Below, piece by piece: positions 55,598-64,000 of a stretch of DNA of 64,000 bases. Position 1 is the stretch's first letter. The number at the start of each line of letters is the position of its first letter. Origin of the DNA: JABFSM01 sp963762545. Lineage in GTDB: Bacteria; Gemmatimonadota; Gemmatimonadetes; Gemmatimonadales; GWC2-71-9. Below the pieces are notes generated by a model that did not search any database, was not told the origin of the DNA, and worked only from the letters and a program-made list of their open reading frames with translations. The stretch covers positions 517,376-581,375 of the forward strand of contig CAVXLC010000003.1 of assembly GCA_963762545.1 (NCBI GenBank). The letters run 5' to 3'. A program made the translations under genes and the position numbers.

Positions 55598-57171
55598 GTC
55601 TCTGCTGCTCGGCCTGTACACCGCGGACGTGATGCGGACCGTCGACACGATCGCCATCCAGGGTCTCGGCATCCCCGGCGGCCACCTGATGGAGCGCGCC
55701 GGCGTGGCCGTCGCCGACGAGATCCTCGAGCGGTACGAGCCGGAAGAGGCCGTCGTGTTCGCAGGCAAAGGCAACAATGGCGGCGACGGCTTCGGTGGTA
55801 GCGCGGGAGCTCTTCAATGCCGGGGTCGAGGTCACGGTGTTGGCTCTGGCCCCCGCCGCCGAATACGGTGGCGACGCGCGGCTCAATCTGGACATCCTCG
55901 GCAGGCTCGGGGTCGACGTCCGCGAGGGGTTCGACGCGAAGGGGGCGCCGGCAGAGGACGCCTTCATGATCGTCGAGATGGCCGATGTCGTCGTCGACGC
56001 CATCTTCGGCACCGGCTTCACGGGGGCCGCCAAGGGCGCCGCCGCCGCCGCCATCGACCTGATCAACGACGCCCCCGGCGCGGTGGTCAGCGTCGACATC
56101 GCCAGCGGGGTGGGGGCAGGCAACGGCGCCATCCACGGGCCGGCCGTCTTCGCCGACCTTACTGTCGCGCTGCACGCCGCCAAGATCGGCCACTTCGTCA
56201 CGCCTGGCGGGACGTTCAGCGGCGAGGTCGTCGTGGTGCCGATCGGCATCCCGCCGCTGTGCGACCACGACACCGACGTGTGGCTGCTCACCGAGGATGG
56301 CGTCGCGCCGCTCGTGGTGCTCAAGGGCGCCCTCGACCACAAGCGTTCGGTCGGTACCGTTCTCGTGGTCGGCGGCTCCCGTGGCATGACCGGCGCCGCC
56401 CACATGACGGCGATGGCGGCGCTCCGCGCGGGGGCCGGACTGGTGCACGCCGCTCTGCCGGAAGGCGCCGGCGGCGAGAAGCCCTTCCTCGAAGTGATCA
56501 CCGTCGAGGTGCCCGGCGCCGCCGGTGAGTTCACGGCGGCGGCGCGCAGCCCGCTGTTCGCACAGGCGGCGGGGCTCAAGGCCGCGGCCGTCGGGCCAGG
56601 CCTGGGCCGCGCCGACGAGGCGCAGCTCCTGGTCCGCGAGCTGCTCGGCCTCGACCGACCGCTCTTGCTGGACGCCGACGGGTTGTATGCGCTCGGCGAC
56701 CGCCCGGAGCTTCTGGCGGCGCGCGCCATGCCGACGGTGCTCACGCCGCACGAAGGCGAGCTGGGCCGCCTGCTCGGCCGTCCGGCCGAGGAGGTCGCTG
56801 CCCAGCGTCTCGAGTGCGTCCGCGCCGCGGCGCAGCGCAGCGGCGCGACGGTGCTCCTCAAGGGCGAGGCGACCATCGTCGCCGATCCGTCGGGACGGGC
56901 CTACGTCGTCCCGACCGGCAACCCCGGCCTCGCCACGCCGGGCACCGGCGACGTGCTGAGCGGCGTCATCGTCGCGCAGCTCGCCAAAGGCCTCGGAGCG
57001 ACGGAGGCGGCCTGCCTGGGCGCTTATCTACACGGCCTGGCCGCCGACCTCGCCGCCGAGAACGCCGTGGGCACCGAGGGCATGGTCGCAAGCGATGTCA
57101 TCCAGTACCTGCCGGCCGCCGTCGAGCGGCTCAAGGCCGGCCCACAGGAGGAAGCGCATGAGCACCACTGA
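55590..57171 (+). CDS. nnr: Bifunctional NAD(P)HX epimerase/dehydratase, one frameshift
   Basis: About 526 residues. The N-terminal epimerase (YjeF_N) has MRTVDTIAIQGLGIPGGHLMERAG and VFAGKGNNGGDGF. The C-terminal dehydratase (YjeF_C, ribokinase-like) has GSRGMTGAAHMTAMAALRAGAG, AVGPGLGRADEA, LLDADGL, LTPHEGELGRLLG and NPGLATPGTGDVLSGVI. It repairs damaged NADH/NADPH hydrates. At ~55,795 an extra G shifts the frame; the true join reads GDGFVVARELFNAG. A neighbour order of acpS-nnr-alr is common in Actinomycetota. Confidence 0.9.
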
Positions 57172-57643
57172 GCAGCCCGGCGAGGGCGAGGCCCTCGCCC
57201 GCGACATCATGACGTCGCCGGTCATCACCGTCGATCCCGAGCTCTCCGTCAAGGAGCTCGCCGCTCTCTTCCGCGAGAAGCGCATCGGTGGCGCGCCTGT
57301 GGTCGAGGGAGGCACGCTGGTCGGCATCGTGACCGAGGGCGATCTGATGGCGCTCGACGCCGACGTTGAGTACCCGCACTACTTCGAGCTGTTCGACAGC
57401 ATCATCTACCTGGGCAGCCAGAAGAAGTTCAAGGAGCAGCTCGAGAAGGCAGCGGCCGCCAACGTGCGCCAGCTGATGACGCATCGCGACAAGGTGATGA
57501 CCGTCGGTCCGGGCGACCCGGCGCGCGCGGCCGGGACGATCATGTTGCGCCACCACTTCGACCGTGTGCCGGTGGTCGACGAGGACGACTCGGTGGTCGG
57601 TCTCATCACGCGCCACGACATCATGAAGCTTCTGGACCTGTAG
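57158..57643 (+). CDS. Twin CBS-domain protein
   Basis: 161 residues from MSTTEQPGEGEALARDIM. Two CBS domains: MTSPVITVDPELSVKELAALFREKRIGGAPVV (~18-75) and MTHRDKVMTVGPGDPARAAGTIMLRHHFDRVPVV (~107-160). A helical linker joins them. CBS pairs usually bind adenine nucleotides. No enzymatic domain. It overlaps the nnr end by 14 bp and is followed directly by alr (stop then ATG). Confidence 0.88.
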   Translation: MSTTEQPGEGEALARDIMTSPVITVDPELSVKELAALFREKRIGGAPVVEGGTLVGIVTEGDLMALDADVEYPHYFELFDSIIYLGSQKKFKEQLEKAAAANVRQLMTHRDKVMTVGPGDPARAAGTIMLRHHFDRVPVVDEDDSVVGLITRHDIMKLLDL

Positions 57644-58823
57644 ATGCTGGCCGGCCGCCACAGGGCGCTGGCCGAGATCGACCTCGAGGCCATCCGCCAC
57701 AACGTACGCCGGCTGATGCGTGACCTGCCGGACGGCGCCGTGCACTGCGCCGTCGTCAAGGCCAACGGCTACGGGCACGGCGCCGTGCCGGCGGCGGGCG
57801 CCGCGCTGGACGCCGGCGCGACCTGGCTGGGCGTAGCCGCCGTGGCCGAGGCCGAAGAGTTGCGCGCCGCGGGACTGGCGGCGCCCGTCCTCATCTTCGG
57901 GCCCATGACCGGCGCGGAGCTGGAGCGCGCCGTGGCGGCTGGCGCCGACGTCGTCGTCTGGTCGGCGCCGTTTCTGGCCGCGGCGCGGCGCTGCGGCGCC
58001 CGCGTGCACGTCAAGTTCGACTCGGGCATGGGGCGTCTGGGCGTCACCGAGGAAGAGGCGCGCGTGCTGTGCGCCGGGGCTGCCCGGGACGGCCTCCTCG
58101 TGGGGCTCATGAGCCACTTCGCCACCGCCGACGAGCCCGACACCGCGTTCTTCGAGTCAGCAGCTCGGGCGCTTTACGGCGCTGGCCGCCGAGCTGTCCG
58201 CCGTCCACCCCGGCCTGCTCTGCCACACGGCGAACAGCGCGGCGACGCTGCGCGGGCCGCGCACCCACTTCGGCATGATCCGCACCGGTATCGCCATGTA
58301 CGGCCTGGCGCCGAGCAATGACGACCCGTTCAAGGACGACCTGCGGCCGGCGATGAAGCTCTGCTCGTACGTCGCCGGCGTGCGCGTTGTCGCGCCCGGC
58401 GACTCGGTCGGCTACGGACGCCGGTTCGTCGCCGACGAGCCGACGCGCATCGGCATCGTGCCCATCGGATACGCCGACGGCGTGAGCCGGCTGCTCACGA
58501 ACCGCGGCGAGGTGCTGGTCGCCGGCCGGCGCTGCCGCATCAGCGGCACGATCAGTATGGACCAGCTGACCGTGCGCCTGCCCGACGACTGGGGCGGGCC
58601 CGGCGACGAGGTCGTGTTCTTCGGCGCGGCCGGGGACGGCGTGGAGGGCCGCGCCGGCGCGGCGTGGACGGGGACGACCGGCCCCGCCGCGACGCTCCCG
58701 GACGCGCCGCGCATCCTGTGCGAAGAGATGGCGCAGCTGCTGCAGACCATCAACTACGAGGTCGTCTGCGACGTGGCGCCGCGGGTGGCGCGCCGCTACC
58801 GCGGCGCCGGCCCCGCGGCCTGA
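57644..58823 (+). CDS. alr: Alanine racemase, one frameshift
   Basis: About 392 residues. The PLP lysine lies in HCAVVKANGYGHGAV near residue 40. VHVKFDSGMGRLGV follows. After a one-base shift near 58,158 the frame continues QQLGRFTALAAELSAVHPGLLCHTANSAAT, then MIRTGIAMYGL, and the second-subunit Tyr region VGYGRRFVADEPTRIGIVPIGYADG and GTISMDQLTV. All catalytic parts are present after correction. Makes D-alanine for peptidoglycan. Confidence 0.9.
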
Positions 58824-58830
58824 CCAGCCC

Positions 58831-60327
58831 GTGAGCGGCCGCCCGGCGGAGCACGCCGCCGCCGTCGCCCGACGAGGTCACGGCGGCGGCTCGCTCCGCG
58901 CTTGGCCCCGGCGAAGCCGGCTGGCTCGTCGGCGGCTGCCTGCGCGACGAGCTGCTGGGCCTGCCGGTCCGCGACATCGACATCGTCGTGGACGGCGCCG
59001 CGGAGCCGTTCTCGCGGGCGTCTGGCCGACCGGCTCGGCGCCGCCGTGTTCGCCTCTTCGGACACGTTCGGCACCTGGCGGCTCGTGCTGGGCGACATGC
59101 ACGTCGACGTCGCCCCGCTGCGCGGACAGGAGCCGCGGCTGGGCCGGACTCCGATCCGGCGATGCGCAGCACTCGGCTGGAGGCAGACCTGCTGCGCCCG
59201 CGACTTCACCGTGGACGCCATGGCCCGGCCGCTCGACGGCGACGACGCTCGTCGACCCGCTGAGCGGCCTCGACGATCTCGCCGCGCGCCGGCTCCGGCT
59301 CTGCTCGCCGTCGGCCCTGGACGACGACCCGCTGCGCGTCGTGCGCCTCGCTCGTCTGGCGCGCGGGTTCGACCTCGTGCCCGAGCGGCCGCGACCGTGG
59401 CCGCGCGTGCGCGCTGCGTCCGGCCTGGCGGCGGTCAGCGGCGAGCGCCTTCGCGACGAGCTCTCGCGCGGTCGCTGGCCACCGACGCCTCGGCGGCGGC
59501 CTTTCGCGACCTCGCGGTGTGGGGGGCGCTGGCGGTGGTCCTGCCCGAGCTCGACGGGCTGCGCGGCGTGCGAGCAGAACCCGTACCATCACCTGGACGT
59601 GTTCGAGCACACTCTGGAGGCGCTCACCTACGTGCCCGGCGTCGTCGAGCAGCTCGGGGGCGACCGGGTACCTGACGCCCGCCTCCGACGCCGGCCTGCC
59701 GGGGCGTGCGCCGCTCGTGCCGGTCTCGTGGGCGGTGCTGCTGCACGACATCGGCAAGCCGGCGGTGCGCATGGTCGACGACGCAGGGCCGCGTGATCTT
59801 CTGGCACCACGACGAGCTCGGCCGCGAGATGGCCGCGCGTCATCGCGGCCCGCCTGCGGATGAGCAACCGCTTCGCCGTCTACCTGGGCACGCTCATCCG
59901 CCAGCATCTTCGGCTCGGCTTCCTCGTGCGCGAGCAGCCGCTCACGCGGCGCGCGCTCGCGCGCTATCGCCGGGACGTGAGCCCCTGGGTGTTCGAATCG
60001 GTCGTCGGTCTCGCTGTGCGACCGGCTGGCGACGCGCGGCGAGAAGACGTCCTCACGTCGATGGCACGGCACTACCGCGTGGCACGCTCGGTATGGACGG
60101 CGGTGAGCAAGGCGCCCGTGCCGCCAGGTGCTCGAGCGGCCGACGAGGTGATGGCGCTTCTCGGGCTCGAACCCGGCGTCCGCCGTGGGTCAGGCGCTGG
60201 ACGCGCTGGAGGAGGAGGTCGAGGCCGGCGAGGTCAGCGACCGCGACGGAGGCCCGGGCGTTCCTGAGGAGTGGTGGGGGAGCGGCCGAGGCCGGCGGGG
60301 ACGCCGACGGATCGCCCGGGACGGCTG
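58831..60327 (+). CDS. CCA tRNA nucleotidyltransferase / poly(A) polymerase family, heavily frameshifted
   Basis: Translation must hop frames roughly every 100-200 bp. Assembled pieces read GEAGWLVGGCLRDELLGLPVRDIDIVVDG (catalytic Asp pair), LVLGDMHVDVAPLRG, RRDFTVDAMARPLDG-like, DDDPLRVVRLARLARGFDL, NPYHHLDVFEHTLEALTYVPG (HD domain) and WAVLLHDIGKPAVRM. The order is that of CCA-adding enzymes with a C-terminal HD domain. At least eight single-base shifts occur. They are too many for a recent pseudogene in an otherwise essential gene and fit poor consensus sequence. Confidence 0.75.
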
Positions 60328-61336
60328 ATGCCTGAGCTGCCGGAGGTCGAGACCGTCCGTCGCCGGCTGCTGACGTGCCTGCCCGGCCTCGTGGTGCGCG
60401 ACGTGGTCGTCAACGACGCGACGGTGAGCGCGCAGAGCGAGGCTGAGCTGCGCGCCCTGCTCGCCGGTCGTCGCGTCACCGGCCTGCGCCGGCGCGGCAA
60501 GTACCTGCTGGTCGACGTCGGCGCGGAGGGCGAGGGCGGCGGCGGAGACGCGCTCGCCTCCGGCGGCGCGCCGCGCGACGCCGCCGTGCCCGGCGAGGCC
60601 CGGCCGGCAGGACCGGGCCCACCGTCGCCGTCGTCCACCTGCGCATGACCGGCCAGACTGCTCTCCAGGCCGGGGCCGGCCGACCGGCCGCCGCGCTTCG
60701 TCTGGCGGCTCGACCCGCGCGACGGAGCTCGCCTTCCAGGACGTGCGGCGCTTCGGCCGGCTGTGGGCGTTCGACCCGGCGATCGAGGAGGAGTTCTTCG
60801 CTGGCATGGGCCCGGAGCCGTTCGGCGACGCCTTCAGCGTCGCCTACCTGCGCAGGGCCCTCAGCGGCCGCAGCGGCGCCGCTCAAGTCGTTCCTGCTCG
60901 ACCAGCGGCGCATCGCCGGCGTGCGGCAACATCTACGCCGACGAGGCGCTGTTCCGGGCACGGCTGCACCCGCTGCGCGCCGCCGGGAGCGTGGGGCCGC
61001 GCGAGGCGCAGCGCCTGCACGCGGCCCTGCTCGAGACGCTGCAGGCCGGCATCGACCATGAAGGCTCATCCATCGAGAGCTTCGTGGACCCTGCCGGCGA
61101 ACGCGGCGGCTTCCAGGAGATCCTGAACGTGTACCAGCGAACAGGCGAGCCTTGCCGCGTCTGCGGCACGCCGGTGCGTGCGGCATCGAGGTGGGCGGTC
61201 GCGGCACCCATTTCTGCCCCGCACTGCCAGCCGCGACGCGGCGGCATCGCGCCGACGGCCCGTCGCCGGCCCAGCAGCGCCGTGCCGGTGCGCGGCAAGC
61301 CGGCCGGCGACTCCGCCGCGCGGCCGAGCGGCGCCG
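60328..61336 (+). CDS. mutM: Formamidopyrimidine-DNA glycosylase MutM, heavily frameshifted
   Basis: MPELPEVETVRRRLLTCLPG gives the catalytic Pro and Glu at positions 2-3 of the start. Later pieces in other frames are VVHLRMTGQ, FQDVRRFGRLWAF, FLLDQRRIAGVRQHLRRRGA (true reading GNIYADEALF), EGSSIESFVDP, and the zinc finger CRVCGTPV..GIEVGGRGTHFCP. It removes oxidised purines. Five to seven one-base shifts break it, mostly in repeats of GC-rich dinucleotides. Start fixed by the conserved MPELPE. The end is uncertain: it may overlap the next gene at a GTGA near 61,336. Confidence 0.8.
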
Positions 61337-61803
61337 TGAGCGGCGCCGGCCAGCGCCCCTCGTACGTCGTCCTCACCTGGGTGCCGCGCCGCCAGACCCT
61401 GGCCGTCGGCTGCGCTCGGTCACGGTGTGTCTTCGAGCGCGGCTGGTATGCCTACGTGGGCAGCGCCAAGCGGGCCCGCGGGCGCGCGTCGCGCGCCACC
61501 TTGCGCGCGACAAGCCGCCGCTCATTGCGCTGGCACGCCGACTACTTGTTCGCGGCGCGCCGGCACGGCGAGCGTGGCTCGTCGACACGGGGCTCAGCGA
61601 GTGCGGACTTGCCGGCGCCCTGGCGCGGCTGCCAGGCGCGGACGCCGTCCGCCACGCTTTGGCGCCGGCGACTGCTCCTGCGCCGGGCATCTCGTACGCT
61701 TCGCGCGCCGGCCCAGGCGCCGCAACCTGGCGGTCGCGGCGCATGCCGCCGGCGCCCCCGCGCACGTCGCGGGGTACGGAGCTACGCCCTCCGCCCCGCT
61801 CGC
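61336..61803 (+). CDS. GIY-YIG/DUF123 endonuclease family, frameshifted
   Basis: Candidate GTG at 61336. Pieces read PSYVVLTWVPRRQTLAVG, FERGWYAYVGSAKRA, RVARHLARDKPPL, LVDTGLSECGLAGALARLPGADAV and FGAGDCSCAGHLVRF. These match the DUF123 family (GIY-YIG fold nucleases such as NurI), including the Tyr-Val-Gly-Ser segment and the Glu-Cys motif. Three or four one-base shifts scramble it. The ~170 bp before the next gene shows nothing recognisable. Confidence 0.6.
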
Positions 61804-61975
61804 TGAGCGGCTGCCCACCGCGTCGCATGACGGCCGTGCGCTGCGTGTGCAAGACCGTGCGGCAGCGGGCGTCGACCCTTTACGTCGCCGTTGAGGGGCG
61901 TATTGTGGTGTGAAGGCGGGGATTCGGCTTGCCTGTGAGGCCGCTGCTCCGCACATTGGGGACACTGGAGGGGTC

Positions 61976-63629
61976 ATGAGACACCGTCGTTCCGTAGCCG
62001 GCCTGATGATGTTCGCAGCCATCCTGGTCACGTTCCTGGTCTGCTCCGCCTCGGCTCTCGCGATAGCGTCCGATGCGACATCCGAGGCGCTGAACGGCAG
62101 CCCCCCCGACTACGAGTGGCAGTACGAATACATGAACACGTCCTGGTGGATACAGCTGCACGCCCACGACGTCGACGGCATCGAGTCGTTGTGGTGGTCC
62201 TGGGACGGCGGAAGCTCGATCTCGACCGGCTACAGCGGCGTGGGAGGGAGCGCCGCGGACGTGTATCGCAATATCTTCATCGGAGTCAACAGGACCACGC
62301 ATGCCGATGACGGCCTGCACAAGCTGTGGACCGCCACACGGGGCTGGTTCCACTTCGTGATCCCGTGGCCGCCGGTTGACACATACCTCATTGAAGACTG
62401 GGAGGCATGGCACTACAACTACGTGTGGATCGATTCCCGGGCGCCTTTATTGAGCCAGTCGGGCGCGGATACCGCGTGGCACAACGCGCCCGTGCCCATC
62501 GCGTTCAACGCCGCCGACCCCCTCTCGGGCGTGCGCGTCATCCAGGCGGCCGTCGACGGGGCGGCGCCCATCTCCCAGAACTTCCAGGTGGACTCCCACC
62601 GCTACGGTCCGCCGACCGCGACGATGAGCTACACGTTTCCGGCGCCGGCCGACCACTCCGGGGACGGCGTGCACACCATCGTCTATCACGCCTATACTGG
62701 TCGTACCCGTTCAGCTCGGGCATGACCGAAGAGCACACTTGCCAGGTCAAGATCGACACCGTGGCGCCGGTGACCACCCAGGCCGGCGGCAACAGCGGCA
62801 TGCACGACACACCCGTGACGGTCACGTTCTCGGCCTACGACCCAACCCGCCAAACTGCTCGGGCGTCGACTACACCCAGTACCAGGTCGACGGTGGCGGC
62901 TGGGTGACAGGCGGCTCGGTCACCATCCCGGCGCCGCCGCACACCACCGCGACGCACACCATCGAGTACCGCTCGGTGGACCACGCCGGCAACCTCGAGG
63001 CGACCAACTCGTGCCAGGTGCAGATCGGCACCGACAGCGTCGCACCGGTCACGACGGTGTCGGGCGCCGACGACAACTGGCACAACCTGCCCGTGACGCT
63101 GACCTTCACGGCGAGCGACCCGGAGCCGAATCCGACAGGCGTCGACTACACCGAGTACCAGATCGACGGCGGCAAGTGGACGCACGGCGTCAGCTGCATC
63201 GTCCCAGGCTCCGCCGATCACTCGGGCGACGGCGTGCACACCATCTCCTACCGCTCCGTGGACCTCGGTGGCAACACCGAGGTCCCAAAGACTTGCCAGG
63301 TCAAGATCGACACCACCGGGCCCACCACGACGGCCGTCTCATCGGTCACCGTCAAGAAGGGCAAGAAGGCCACCTTCCGCTTCAGCTTCACCGACCTCAG
63401 CCCGGGGAGCGTCGCCCTGAGCCCGACGGCGACCGTCAAGATCGTGATCAAGAAGGGCGCCGTCACGAAGAAGACGCTGAACGTGGGCGTGCGGGACGCC
63501 GGCGCTGCCTTGACGTACAAGTGGACGTGCAGCCTGAAGGCGGGCAAGTACAAGTGGTCGGTGCTCGCCACCGATCTGGCCGGCAACTTGCAGGCCGTGA
63601 GCGGCACCAAGAATCTGACGGTGAGATGA
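61976..63629 (+). CDS. Secreted protein with OmpL47-like Ig-type repeats, frameshifted
   Basis: A signal peptide (RHRRSVAGLMMFAAILVTFLVCSASALA) leads to a first beta domain (~30-140), then three tandem repeats of the form APVTTQAGG..TPVTVTFSA / GVDYTQYQVDGGGW / HTIEYRSVDHAGNLE / CQVQIGTD. Each repeat ends in a Cys-Gln-Val strand. A C-terminal SSVTVKKGKKATFRFSFTDLSPGS domain follows. It is a cell-surface or secreted adhesin-like protein; no enzyme domain is seen. Two single-base shifts occur near 62,695 and 62,850. CTGGAGGGG precedes the ATG. Confidence 0.75.
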
Positions 63630-63659
63630 GCGGCTGAGGCCTGTGGTTCGAGGGACGGG

Positions 63660-63687
63660 GTCGGGGCGGCCGCAAGGCCGCCCCGAC
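63660..63687 (+). terminator. Perfect hairpin terminator
   Basis: GTCGGGGCGGCC and GGCCGCCCCGAC form a 12-bp perfect stem with a GCAA tetraloop, followed by CGTGCTTCTT. It ends the secreted repeat gene 30 bp upstream and may also stop the convergent gene from the right. U-tract is weak but the stem is very stable. Confidence 0.8.
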
Positions 63688-63753
63688 CGTGCTTCTTCAG
63701 GACGTGACGTCCTCAACCCGGGCGTCGCACGGTGCAGGGGGTCCGACCGCGGA

Positions 63754-64000
63754 TCACCGGCCGAACAGGCGGCGCAGCGCGGCACGAAAGCCGCCGCCGG
63801 AGGCGGAGGGCTCGTCGCCAGGGTCGCCTTCCTCGATGGCGTGACTCTTCCAGGAGCCGTCCTCGTGCACCTGGATGCCCTCGTCGCCGCCGCTCGCGAG
63901 GGCCGAGGCTGAGAGCCTCGGCCCGGCGGCGCCCATGCCGACCGCGCCGCTCAGGTACGTGTCCTCAAGGAGCCTCTCCGACTTTTCGCCGGCCTCCCGG
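63754..64000 (-). CDS. Unknown protein, C-terminal part (runs off window)
   Basis: At least 82 residues open to the window edge (REAGEKSERLLEDTYLSGAV..). An internal ATG at 63936 is possible, but the frame continues upstream. The sequence is Gly/Ser/Glu-rich with a basic end GGGFRAALRRLFGR. No family is recognised. Stop at 63754 converges on the terminator of the secreted protein gene. Confidence 0.5.
   Translation of the reverse strand, partial: REAGEKSERLLEDTYLSGAVGMGAAGPRLSASALASGGDEGIQVHEDGSWKSHAIEEGDPGDEPSASGGGFRAALRRLFGR

Overview
This is GC-rich bacterial DNA with tightly packed operons. It appears to be two unrelated pieces joined at about 55,256. The first 55 kb looks like one genome, most likely Gemmatimonadota or a near relative. 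The reasons are a complete V/A-type ATPase operon, an ADOP-type permease under a PadR repressor, a Ser/Thr kinase of the gemmatimonad style, and many 4-base gene overlaps. This taxonomic call is inference. At the joint, a metallophosphoesterase gene (minus strand) has lost its 5' part and an acpS gene (plus strand) has lost its 5' part at the same place. The last 9 kb (acpS, nnr, CBS, alr, cca, mutM, DUF123, secreted repeat protein) looks actinobacterial and is full of single-base frameshifts. The joint is therefore probably an assembly chimera.

Layout of the first piece. 1-2.0 kb: ATP-dependent DNA ligase (partial) and PolX. 2.1-2.5 kb: a gene-free stretch with its own promoter, 5' hairpin and strong terminator, a candidate small RNA. 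2.5-6.8 kb: ABC exporter with an adaptor protein. 6.9-11.0 kb: L,D-transpeptidase, a methyltransferase/erythromycin-esterase fusion and an unknown protein. 11.0-15.0 kb: a four-gene operon of two CYTH-like proteins, an OprP/OprO-type phosphate porin and a DASS anion transporter. 15.2-23.3 kb: a nine-gene V/A-type ATPase operon. 23.3-34.5 kb: a group 1 [NiFe] hydrogenase with its maturation set. 34.6-41.1 kb: stress, lipoprotein and signalling genes. 41.3-46.4 kb: transporters and tRNA-Pro. 46.6-54.9 kb: PadR/ADOP and a second polyphosphate locus (DUF4956, CYTH-PPK1 fusion, Ser/Thr kinase).

The most interesting signal is a repeated promoter design not explained by any gene family. Eight intergenic regions (ten promoters, two of them weaker) carry two or three copies of TTCA at an exact 11-bp period. 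A -10 hexamer with A at position 2 and T at position 6 starts 15-16 bp after the last TTCA. This is the geometry of a PhoB/OmpR-family activator site. It precedes PolX, the ABC exporter, the CYTH/porin operon, the V-ATPase, the hydrogenase, a lipoprotein/Usp operon, a DUF3597 protein, a 49-residue basic protein and the candidate small RNA. Together these suggest one regulon joining phosphate/polyphosphate handling, hydrogen oxidation, ion pumping and DNA repair, possibly a phosphate-starvation or dormancy programme.

Single-base frameshifts in the first piece affect the adaptor protein (two), the DoxX-like gene, PPK1 and the kinase. The PPK1 one falsely joins PPK1 to the kinase. Several of these lie in short homopolymers and are probably sequence errors.
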